Notes: generated from the sequence alone by a model not told the origin. Positions 1 through 5,183 are shown, counted from the first letter of the stretch. The stretch: 5,364 nucleotides of DNA from SAR86 cluster bacterium (GCA_013204195.1 JABMOJ010000497.1:1-5364), one strand, 5' to 3'. Made by a program: numbers and translations.

Positions 1-299
1 CCTTCACACGCCGCCAGCGAACGAGAGACCTCATAGCTGAAATCCACATGACCTGGTGTATCAATAAAATTGAGTTGATATTGGTGGCCATCGTCAGCGT
101 CATAATAGAGCGTGACGCTCTGGGCCTTGATGGTGATACCGCGCTCACGCTCAATATCCATGGAGTCCAGCACCTGGGCGGCCATGTCACGTTGTTCCAG
201 GCCGCCGCAGACCTGAATAAATCGATCGGCCAGAGTCGACTTGCCATGGTCAATATGGGCGATGATGGAAAAATTTCGGATGTACTGCGTATCGGCCAA
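1..299 (-). CDS. lepA: Elongation factor 4 (LepA), N-terminal part, cut by window edge
   Basis: Translation GTPase that acts on the ribosome (back-translocation/biogenesis role known for the family). Ninety-nine codons are visible, reading [20 protein letters not shown] and onward. The G domain is clear: G1 P-loop AHIDHGKST at residues 14-22, the [14 protein letters not shown] switch region with G2 RGIT at 53-56, and G3 DTPGH at 80-84; the window ends in SLAACEG just after it. The start must be TTG at 299-297: the codon just before it (302-300) is an in-frame TAA, and the next in-frame Met (residue 39) lies beyond the P-loop. A GGTG at 308-305, five bases from the TTG, is the only Shine-Dalgarno-like sequence. 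The gene follows mucD by 98 nt on the same strand, as in Pseudomonas. Identity is certain; only the initiation signal is weak. Confidence 0.96.
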   Translation of the reverse strand, partial: MADTQYIRNFSIIAHIDHGKSTLADRFIQVCGGLEQRDMAAQVLDSMDIERERGITIKAQSVTLYYDADDGHQYQLNFIDTPGHVDFSYEVSRSLAACE

Positions 300-309
300 T
301 TATGCACCA

Positions 310-324
310 CGGCATTATATGCCG
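310..324 (-). promoter_or_regulatory. Perfect 6-bp inverted repeat with embedded TATAAT just before lepA
   Basis: Read on the minus strand, CGGCAT-ATA-ATGCCG is a perfect 6-bp stem with a 3-base loop, ending ten bases before the lepA TTG codon. The same bases contain a perfect TATAAT (319-314), which could be a -10 box, but no convincing -35 lies 16-18 bp upstream. It may be an RNA hairpin affecting lepA translation, a weak promoter, or chance. The lack of a T-run after it argues against a terminator. The rest of the 98-nt mucD-lepA gap shows only a second -10-like TATAAG with no -35. Confidence 0.4.
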
Positions 325-397
325 CCTCAAAAACAAAGCGGTGAAGTCTAATGTATTCGCTGCTTATACGCCATAAACAACTTGTTAAGACCCCGCA

Positions 398-1783
398 CTA
401 TCGAGGGACCTTAATTACCAGGAATTCTGGCCTTTGGTTACGCACAATTCGCACGGGTATGGCGACTTCTCGCGGTAGTTTTTCAACCATCTCGCCAAAG
501 CTTTTCGCCGATCCCACCCATTCACTATTCAGGGTCGTTATGACATCCCCGCGACTGATGCCCGCGGCCCGGCCAGGTCCGTCAGCCACTCGCACCACCA
601 GCAAACCTTTGTCGAGACCCAGTGCAGCCTGTTCCTCCGCGGTAAGATCACGCACATCCAGACCCAGCAAATTCGAGTTATCGATGACGCTAGAACCACC
701 CGGTGCCTGGATATCAGCCACGTCGAGCAGTCCGACCTTGATTTTCAACGTCTGCCGCTTGCTGTCTCTGACAACGACAACATCTACCTTCGACTCTGCC
801 TGAGTCCGGCCCACGACGTGAGGCAGGTCAGATGACAGGTCGATGGGCTTGCCGTCAAAAGACACAATGATATCTCCCTCACGAAGGCCACCCTTGGATG
901 CTGGACTATTGGCAAAGACTTGGGTCACCAGGGCGCCCGCCGCTCGATCCATACCGAAAGACTCAGCCAGATCTCGATCCACGCGTTGGATCAAGACGCC
1001 CAGCCAGCCCCGAGCAACGGCGCCCTTGTCCTTTAACTGGGCCACGACTTCCATGGCCACATCGATAGGTATAGCGAATGATAACCCCATAAAACCGCCA
1101 GAACGGGTAAATATTTGCGAGTTGATACCCACGACTTCACCCTTGAGATTAAACAAGGGACCACCAGAGTTGCCCGGATTGATCGCCACGTCGGTCTGAA
1201 TAAAGGGTACGTAATTACCCTCAGCTTCCATGGGCAAACTGCGGCCCTTAGCACTGACAATGCCAGCTGTGACAGAATACTCGAAACCAAATGGCGAGCC
1301 GATGGCAACCACCCACTCGCCCACTTCCAACTGCTCTGAGCTGCCCAGTTTGACCATCGGCAGATCCTGAGCATCTATCTTGAGCAGCGCCAGATCCGAC
1401 AATTTATCAGAACCCACTAGGGTCGCCATTCGCTCACGACGATCACTCAAGGCCACTAAAATTTCACTGGCGTTCTCTACGACATGGTTGTTGGTCAAAA
1501 TATAGCCATCTTCAGAGATAATGAACCCCGAGCCTGCAGAGGGTCTGGGCGCATTCTGACGCGGCATGTTACCGAAGAAACGGCGGAACAATTCCGGCAC
1601 TTCGTCTTCATTGTAATTTTCGAACTGGCGACTTTCCGCCTTCCGGGTTGCAGTTATATTCACTACTGCCGGCGCAGCCTGCTTGACGAGTTGCGTAAAC
1701 TCGGGCAAAGCCGCCATGCTGGCCAGTGGTAACAGCATTGCCAACAGTAACAACAAGGCCGATCCGGGGGCGCGTTTAGTCAT
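398..1783 (-). CDS. mucD: Periplasmic serine endoprotease/chaperone of the DegP/HtrA family, MucD type
   Basis: Degrades or refolds misfolded envelope proteins; in Pseudomonas MucD loss activates the sigma-E homologue AlgU. The product has 461 residues. Residues 1-24 are a signal peptide (MTKRAPGSALLLLLAMLLPL then ASMA), so it acts in the periplasm. The trypsin-like domain holds the catalytic triad: His100 in TNNHVV, Asp130 in SDLALLKI and Ser206 in GNSGGPL. Two PDZ domains follow: PDZ1 about 259-350 (GWLGV start, GLREGDIIVSFDG loop) and PDZ2 about 370-455 (LGLDVRDL start, GISRGDVI loop). The linker in front of His100 is short, as in MucD/DegQ rather than E. coli DegP. The ATG (1783-1781) overlaps the rseC stop as ATGA, so translation is probably coupled; a GGA lies six bases before the ATG. 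All catalytic residues are intact. Confidence 0.95.
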   Translation of the reverse strand: MTKRAPGSALLLLLAMLLPLASMAALPEFTQLVKQAAPAVVNITATRKAESRQFENYNEDEVPELFRRFFGNMPRQNAPRPSAGSGFIISEDGYILTNNHVVENASEILVALSDRRERMATLVGSDKLSDLALLKIDAQDLPMVKLGSSEQLEVGEWVVAIGSPFGFEYSVTAGIVSAKGRSLPMEAEGNYVPFIQTDVAINPGNSGGPLFNLKGEVVGINSQIFTRSGGFMGLSFAIPIDVAMEVVAQLKDKGAVARGWLGVLIQRVDRDLAESFGMDRAAGALVTQVFANSPASKGGLREGDIIVSFDGKPIDLSSDLPHVVGRTQAESKVDVVVVRDSKRQTLKIKVGLLDVADIQAPGGSSVIDNSNLLGLDVRDLTAEEQAALGLDKGLLVVRVADGPGRAAGISRGDVITTLNSEWVGSAKSFGEMVEKLPREVAIPVRIVRNQRPEFLVIKVPR

Positions 1784-2211
1784 AAATTTCCAGCCTTCTT
1801 AATATGAATTTTGTCGAATGTCTGGGTTTTGCACAAGAACAGCCCGGTGCCGAACCCGAGTATAGCGCCCGTTATCACTACGGAATCAGTCAAACTGATG
1901 ATACTGGACAGGCTGACGCCCATTAAAAGCCCAACTAACGGCAGGAGCAATGAGTGCCAGAGAATGTTCAGGCGCTCAACAGAATCAAGACCGATAACCA
2001 CCTGAGAGCTGCCTGCGGCGTAGTTCGATATGGCCAATGGTGCGTCTGCTTCGCTTGAAGGCCGGACGCCGTCGGAGCGCCCGGTCGGTAGATAAAAAAC
2101 CGAGGCTGGCCGAAGACAATGAGATCTGCAACCATCGCAACTGCCGGGCGCAGCTTCAATCCACAAACCTGCTGACTCGGATGCGACGATACGTCCCACG
2201 ACTTCGATCAT
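1780..2211 (-). CDS. rseC: RseC/MucC family inner-membrane regulator
   Basis: Small inner-membrane protein of the sigma-E operon. In other bacteria RseC has a mild positive effect on sigma-E and is linked to the Rsx complex that reduces SoxR. From ATG 2211 it has 143 residues. The N-terminal part MIEVVGRIVASESAGLWIEA is typical of the family and leads to a cysteine cluster, Cys25, Cys28 and Cys32 (SCDGCRSHC), a likely redox or metal site. Two membrane helices follow, about 83-106 and 109-127, with another cysteine (127) at the end of the second. The frame is open upstream to 2289, but those codons lie within rseB and the family begins at MIE, so ATG 2211 is preferred. It sits ten bases after the rseB stop with no clear Shine-Dalgarno, which suggests coupling to rseB. 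Its end overlaps the mucD start by four bases. Confidence 0.93.
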   Translation of the reverse strand: MIEVVGRIVASESAGLWIEAAPGSCDGCRSHCLRPASVFYLPTGRSDGVRPSSEADAPLAISNYAAGSSQVVIGLDSVERLNILWHSLLLPLVGLLMGVSLSSIISLTDSVVITGAILGFGTGLFLCKTQTFDKIHIKKAGNL

Positions 2212-2221
2212 GAATTTCGGC

Positions 2222-3445
2222 TTAGTAGATGATGGGTTCAACAGACTCGGCGACTCGTTTGGCGGTATCCATCGGGACCTCACCAACAACCGTAATCTGC
2301 TGGGATGAATCTTTCAATTGGCGACTGATAACCACTGTGCCGCCCATGTGTGTCACCAGCTGACCCAACTCTGCTGGACCAGGACGATCGACGAAGACCG
2401 AGAAAGTTGCGAGGCCGTCGGTGAACAACACCCTGTTCTGATTGGGCATCCGCACCGCTTTGAAGCCGCGGGGCAGCCAGGAAACTTTCCAGGCAGGACG
2501 CTGATCGGGAGCCGCCTCGCTGATCAGGGTAGGTGTTACGATAGACAGTTGATGTTGAATTCGATCTTCGCCCAGCGCGCTAAACAGCGCCGCCTCTTCA
2601 ATGGGCTTGCCAATGTCAATTCGGGAAAACTGAAAGGCTTCGAGTACTCGGCCTTGATTCACCAAGTGCGACTGCAGAAGCAGGCCAGTCTCCTCGTCAA
2701 GCCATAACCGATAACCGTAGCGATCATTGTTCTTGGGCGAGATACCCAAAACCACAGCATCGCGACCGGCAATTCGATCATGGCCAAGCATGGAGAAGCG
2801 ATAAACAGATTGGTAAGTACTAATCTTCTCGCTAAAGGCGCGGGTAAAGGGCCCCATCAGCAAGTCATGATCTAGATCTACAGCATCTGTATTGGCATGA
2901 TTGCAGACCACCAAATCACCTGCTCTGACAATCTCTCGAGGCTCACCATTGAGCTGCGTTAACCGTTCGTACTCTTCGCCATCCTTGAATTGATGAGCGA
3001 CCTGAACCGTATCGAATCGATAACCACGCATATAGGTAAAGGTGCCCTCATAGGATGCTAAGCGCAACGCCTGACCCATTTTCTCGAGCCAGACCCGCGC
3101 TTCACGCTGATCATCACCTGACTCGGCAGCAGATCCAACAACCTGCTCGGCGACGTCAGCCGCGACAATTTGCGGCAAATCTGTCGACGGCTTATCGAGG
3201 CTAACCGCTTGGACAGGCTCAGCCTTAGTCTCAGCCACAGTCTCAGCCACAGTCTCAGCCACAGTCTCAGCCATGACTAAATTCGCACTCAAGGCTAAGT
3301 AGACGGCAAAACCATTGGCTTTCCAGGATTGTCGCTGCTTACTCAAGCTTGTTTTTGAGACTGTCTTCAAGATCCCTCTCACACTTGCGTTCAAGCTACT
3401 GATGGACGTTACTAATGTCCGCTGATCCAGTGGCTCTCTGAACAT
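2222..3445 (-). CDS. rseB: Sigma-E regulatory protein RseB/MucB with extended, repeat-bearing N-terminus
   Basis: Periplasmic protein that binds the periplasmic tail of RseA and shields it from site-1 protease; it senses mislocalised lipoproteins/LPS in E. coli. From ATG 3445 it has 407 residues. Family blocks are clear: EGTFTYMRG, LTQLNGEPREIVRAGD, GRDAVVLGISPKNNDRYGYRLWLDEETGLLLQS (about 228-259) in the LolA-like domain (117-285), and WLPRGFKAV, LFTDGLATFSVFV, ITVVGEVPMDTAKRVAESVE in the C-terminal domain (about 315-405). The secretion signal GFAVYLALSANLVMA (45-59) is followed by ETVAETVAETVAETKAEP and a low-complexity linker to about 116, so the mature protein is longer than the E. coli one. 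The start is uncertain: ATG 3445 is four bases after the rseA stop but gives a 44-residue n-region. TTG 3370 (behind GAGAGG) or TTG 3346 would give a more normal signal peptide. Confidence 0.93.
   Translation of the reverse strand: MFREPLDQRTLVTSISSLNASVRGILKTVSKTSLSKQRQSWKANGFAVYLALSANLVMAETVAETVAETVAETKAEPVQAVSLDKPSTDLPQIVAADVAEQVVGSAAESGDDQREARVWLEKMGQALRLASYEGTFTYMRGYRFDTVQVAHQFKDGEEYERLTQLNGEPREIVRAGDLVVCNHANTDAVDLDHDLLMGPFTRAFSEKISTYQSVYRFSMLGHDRIAGRDAVVLGISPKNNDRYGYRLWLDEETGLLLQSHLVNQGRVLEAFQFSRIDIGKPIEEAALFSALGEDRIQHQLSIVTPTLISEAAPDQRPAWKVSWLPRGFKAVRMPNQNRVLFTDGLATFSVFVDRPGPAELGQLVTHMGGTVVISRQLKDSSQQITVVGEVPMDTAKRVAESVEPIIY
3227..3274 (-). repeat. rseB: 12-bp tandem repeat, four units, inside rseB
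   Basis: On the plus strand the unit AGTCTCAGCCAC occurs three times exactly and a fourth time with one change (last base T), without spacers; a degenerate fifth (9 of 12) precedes at 3215-3226. On the coding strand it gives GCTGAGACTGTG units, encoding ETVA repeats directly after the predicted signal peptidase site. The unit is a multiple of three, so copy-number change keeps the reading frame. Confidence 0.95.
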
Positions 3446-3449
3446 CAGG

Positions 3450-4166
3450 TTATTGACCGCCGCCCTTGGATGACTCAAACATCACTGTTCGGGTATTCGG
3501 GTTCATTCGCACCATCTGGTCATGCTCTCGCAGATAGGCCCGTAGTTGCCTTTGTTTATTTACATCCAACGCCTTTAATTCCAACTGACCATCAATGGTC
3601 TCGTAAGCGCTATCTCCCTGCGCTGCCAACAAACCCGCGTCTCCATTGCCAACGTCATTCATGGGTTCTTCGACGGAAGGTCGCGCGCTTTGGCCTGACA
3701 GCTTACCCGCACCGACGGTCTGAACCGTCACAGGCCCAGTGTGACTAATGATGGGGCTTGCAGCGTTGGACGCAACCTCACTGCTACTCGGCGCTTGTTG
3801 CTGGACACCCAGCAAGACCGCCACCATAAGAGATGCTGCAATCGCCAAGCCCCCTGCTGGCTTGGCCCAGACTGCGATGGGCCGACGCTGGGCATTGGTA
3901 GATCGGTTTAAATCGTCACCATGGGCAGGCTCATCGGTGGCTATGGCGGCACGGATACTGCTGTGAAGGGCTAAATGCTGACCTAGGCTTAGCGGTGAAT
4001 CTTGGCGTAACGTTGCACGCGCATGCTGAAAACCCACCCAATCCTGCATAACAGACTCGTCGGCCCCGTATTGCCGAAGAAGTTGATGAACTTCAATTTC
4101 GCTTGCCTCACCATCTGCCCATGCCGATAACGATAACGATAACGATTCTTTAATTCTATCTGTCAC
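3450..4166 (-). CDS. rseA: Anti-sigma-E factor RseA/MucA
   Basis: Single-pass inner-membrane protein that holds RpoE inactive until regulated proteolysis releases it. It has 238 residues. The cytoplasmic anti-sigma domain is about 1-80: SLSAWADGEASEIEVHQLL (residues 12-30) matches the family's LSALMDGE-type first helix, followed by SVMQDWVGFQHARATLR. A membrane helix lies at about 104-121 (GGLAIAASLMVAVLLGV). The periplasmic part has a low-complexity linker, then the conserved LRAYLREHDQMVRMNPNTRT block (208-227) near the C-terminus, the region RseB and the site-1 protease act on. The start is GTG (4166-4164), supported by GAGAGG seven bases upstream. It ends four bases before the rseB ATG. 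Unusually, 363 bases separate it from rpoE, and residues 8-14 are encoded by a hexanucleotide repeat. Identification rests on domains and operon position, since the family is divergent. Confidence 0.93.
   Translation of the reverse strand: MTDRIKESLSLSLSAWADGEASEIEVHQLLRQYGADESVMQDWVGFQHARATLRQDSPLSLGQHLALHSSIRAAIATDEPAHGDDLNRSTNAQRRPIAVWAKPAGGLAIAASLMVAVLLGVQQQAPSSSEVASNAASPIISHTGPVTVQTVGAGKLSGQSARPSVEEPMNDVGNGDAGLLAAQGDSAYETIDGQLELKALDVNKQRQLRAYLREHDQMVRMNPNTRTVMFESSKGGGQ
4125..4146 (-). repeat. rseA: Hexanucleotide tandem repeat in the start of rseA
   Basis: The plus strand has CGATAA three times followed by CGAT (about 3.7 copies). On the coding strand this is alternating TCG TTA codons that give the Ser-Leu run SLSLSLS at residues 8-14, at the first helix of the anti-sigma domain. 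Gain or loss of a unit would add or remove Leu-Ser without changing the frame. Confidence 0.95.
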
Positions 4167-4173
4167 TTGCTAA

Positions 4174-4179
4174 CCTCTC
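4174..4179 (-). promoter_or_regulatory. rseA: Ribosome binding site of rseA
   Basis: GAGAGG on the minus strand, seven bases before the GTG start at 4166. It is the best Shine-Dalgarno match near the gene and decides the non-ATG start. Confidence 0.75.
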
Positions 4180-4188
4180 GATCCCACC

Positions 4189-4208
4189 AAATGCCATTAA
4201 TGGCCTTT
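4189..4208. promoter_or_regulatory. Imperfect 20-bp palindrome upstream of rseA
   Basis: GCCATTAATGGC (4193-4204) is a perfect 12-bp palindrome; it extends by AAA/TTT on both sides with one mismatched pair (4192/4205). It lies 10-30 bases before the rseA Shine-Dalgarno. It could be a protein operator or an RNA hairpin in the leader; no regulator can be named. Confidence 0.5.
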
Positions 4209-4295
4209 CACGCCAGCCTGGTATCTTCAAATCAGTTTGTGTTAATCATTCCGCCCTTAACCACCGAGCATTGCCTTTCAAATCTGTTTTTCAAA

Positions 4296-4339
4296 ACCTT
4301 TTTAAAACCTTTTTAAAACCTTTTTAAAGCTCTATCAAA
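4296..4339 (-). repeat. 11-bp tandem repeat, four units, joined to the 17-bp array
   Basis: On the minus strand the unit TTTAAAAAGGT occurs three times exactly (4328-4296), preceded by a divergent unit TTTGATAGAGC (4339-4329). It abuts the last 17-bp unit without a gap and looks like a shortened version of it (TTT then A-run then GGT, with about six internal bases missing). Two further partial units, TTTGAAAAACAGA and TTTGAAAGGC, follow down to 4273. The 11-bp A-tract spacing is close to one helical turn. Confidence 0.92.
4310..4338 (-). promoter_or_regulatory. Possible sigma-70 type promoter for rseA inside the repeats
   Basis: TTGATA (4338-4333) is 5 of 6 to the -35 consensus, and TAAAAA (4315-4310) 17 bases downstream is 4 of 6 to the -10. 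It would start transcription about 140 bases before rseA, making rseA partly independent of rpoE. Such matches arise easily in AT-rich repeats, so this is weak. Confidence 0.22.
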
Positions 4340-4458
4340 GCCCTTTTTCTTTCAAAGCCTTTTTTCTTTCAAAGACCTTTTTCTTTCAAAACCCTCTCTC
4401 TTTCAAAGCTCCCTCTCTTTCAAAGCCCTCTTTCTTTCAAATACCGCTGTCTTTCAAA
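4340..4458 (-). repeat. 17-bp purine-rich tandem repeat, seven units, in the rseA leader
   Basis: On the minus strand seven consecutive units of exactly 17 bases each begin TTTGAAAGA: unit starts at 4458, 4441, 4424, 4407, 4390, 4373 and 4356. The first nine bases are invariant; the last eight vary but stay almost wholly purine, mostly ending in GG or GGG plus one base. The units near rpoE carry GAGAGGG-type tails and those nearer rseA carry A-rich tails. The invariant part with the preceding base is usually CTTTGAAAG, a CTTT/AAAG dyad around a G. Not coding. Function unknown. Confidence 0.95.
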
Positions 4459-4491
4459 CCTGACTCACTGCTATCTGCCACAACTGCCTAC

Positions 4492-4513
4492 AAAAAATGA
4501 CCGTGACACGACC
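4492..4513 (-). terminator. Weak terminator-like hairpin after rpoE (possible attenuator)
   Basis: On the minus strand GGTCGT-GTC-ACGGTC (4513-4499) can form six pairs, two of them G-U, closed by a three-base loop, and is followed after one A by six T (4497-4492). It begins 16 bases after the rpoE stop. The stem is too weak for full termination but could reduce read-through from rpoE into rseA. Confidence 0.35.
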
Positions 4514-4529
4514 GATTAGAGGCACCTCA

Positions 4530-5105
4530 TTAACCTAGCGCCGCGATTTTTTTCTCTATCGCCTCCCTGGCCCTGAATATTCTTGATCTCACGGTCCCCA
4601 CTGGACAGTCCATGACCCCGGCAATTTCTTCGTAACTCAGACCGTCAAACTCCCGTAAAGTTACAGCGATTTTTAATTCTTCGGGCAAATCATCAATCGC
4701 TTTGTACACAACCGCTTCCAGCTGATCAGCCTCCAGCCTATTTTCCGGGCTCTCAATGTCACTCAAGGCCAATGATTCGCCCTGATAATCACCCTGATCC
4801 ACGTCTATATCTGAATCTGGCGGCCGGCGCGAGCGGGACACCAGATAATTTTTCGCCGTATTGATCGCTATCCGATAGAGCCAAGTGTAAAACGCGCTGT
4901 CTCCACGAAAGCCTGGAAGAGCCCGGTAGGCCTTGATAAACGCCTCCTGAGTTACGTCAAGCACCTCGCTTTGGTCTCGCATATAGCGGCTCACCAGACT
5001 GACGATACGGTGCTGGTACTTGAGCACCAACAGGTCGTAGGCACGCTTATCCCCACGCTGCACGCGCTCGACCAACTGCTGATCTGTCTCCTCTTGAAAT
5101 TTCAC
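4530..5105 (-). CDS. rpoE: RNA polymerase sigma-E factor (RpoE/AlgU), ECF family
   Basis: Extracytoplasmic-stress sigma factor that directs RNA polymerase to envelope-maintenance genes and to its own promoter. It has 191 residues from GTG 5105, close to the E. coli and Pseudomonas lengths. Region 2 covers about 8-90 (DQQLVERVQRGDKRAYDLL, then VTQEAFIKAYRALPGFRGDS and AFYTWLYRIAINTAKNYLV); the RRPPDSDIDVDQ linker follows; region 4 covers about 125-185 with LPEELKIAVTLREFDGLSYEE and the helix-turn-helix ending GTVRSRIFRAREAIEKK. The start GTG 5105 is chosen over GTG 5120 and 5111 because AGGAG (5115-5111) lies five bases before it and the length then fits AlgU (MLTQEQDQQL against MKFQEETDQQL). 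It heads the operon and is probably autoregulated through the sigma-E promoter upstream. A 363-base spacer, not the usual short one, separates it from rseA. Confidence 0.97.
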   Translation of the reverse strand: MKFQEETDQQLVERVQRGDKRAYDLLVLKYQHRIVSLVSRYMRDQSEVLDVTQEAFIKAYRALPGFRGDSAFYTWLYRIAINTAKNYLVSRSRRPPDSDIDVDQGDYQGESLALSDIESPENRLEADQLEAVVYKAIDDLPEELKIAVTLREFDGLSYEEIAGVMDCPVGTVRSRIFRAREAIEKKIAALG

Positions 5106-5110
5106 CGGCA

Positions 5111-5115
5111 CTCCT
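5111..5115 (-). promoter_or_regulatory. rpoE: Ribosome binding site of rpoE
   Basis: AGGAG on the minus strand, five bases before GTG 5105. It overlaps the alternative GTG at 5111-5109 and so decides the start in favour of 5105. Confidence 0.8.
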
Positions 5116-5156
5116 GTCACCGCGCTAAATTAAATGCCGGCCAATTTCTTAAACCA

Positions 5157-5183
5157 ATAGACACTGTCAATGCGTATAAGTTC
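5157..5183 (-). promoter_or_regulatory. rpoE: Sigma-E autoregulatory promoter of rpoE
   Basis: GAACTT (5183-5178) exactly matches the sigma-E/AlgU -35 core. Sixteen bases further is TCTAT (5161-5157), close to the TCTGA/TCAAA -10. Spacing is the family's usual 16. Transcription would begin near 5150, leaving a leader of about 45 bases before GTG 5105. The site is on the right strand and distance for autoregulation. Confidence 0.8.

Larger units (their letters stand above)
4167..4529 (-). other. Unusually long non-coding spacer between rpoE and rseA
   Basis: These 363 bases contain no credible gene: the 17-base repeat places a TGA in every frame of the minus strand in turn. Going from rpoE towards rseA it holds a weak terminator-like hairpin (4492-4513), the 17-bp array (4340-4458), the 11-bp array (4296-4339), two degenerate TTTGAAA units (4273-4295), a dyad symmetry (4189-4208) and the rseA ribosome binding site. 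Most such operons known have rpoE and rseA nearly adjacent. Confidence 0.85.

Noticed and set aside
351..803. 150-codon plus-strand open frame
   Set aside because: It lies antisense to the mucD C-terminal half, which has clear PDZ motifs; composition-driven mirror frame with no recognisable domain.
843..1374. Further open frames on both strands within mucD (843-1199, 1033-1374, 1115-1339)
   Set aside because: All overlap the protease domain and PDZ1 coding sequence in other frames and show no family features.
2212..2289. Upstream extension of rseC by 26 codons
   Set aside because: It lies inside rseB coding sequence and the family begins at MIEVVGRI.
2318..2707. 129-codon plus-strand open frame
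   Set aside because: Antisense to the well-conserved RseB C-terminal part; no motif or ribosome binding site.
3470..3966. Two adjacent plus-strand frames (3470-3748, 3748-3966)
   Set aside because: Antisense to rseA, whose anti-sigma, membrane and C-terminal features support the minus strand.
4391..4441. G-quadruplex from the GGG runs
   Set aside because: G-runs are about 14 bases apart, too far for a stable canonical quadruplex.
4273..4458. CRISPR array
   Set aside because: Units are 17 or 11 bases with no unique spacers between them.
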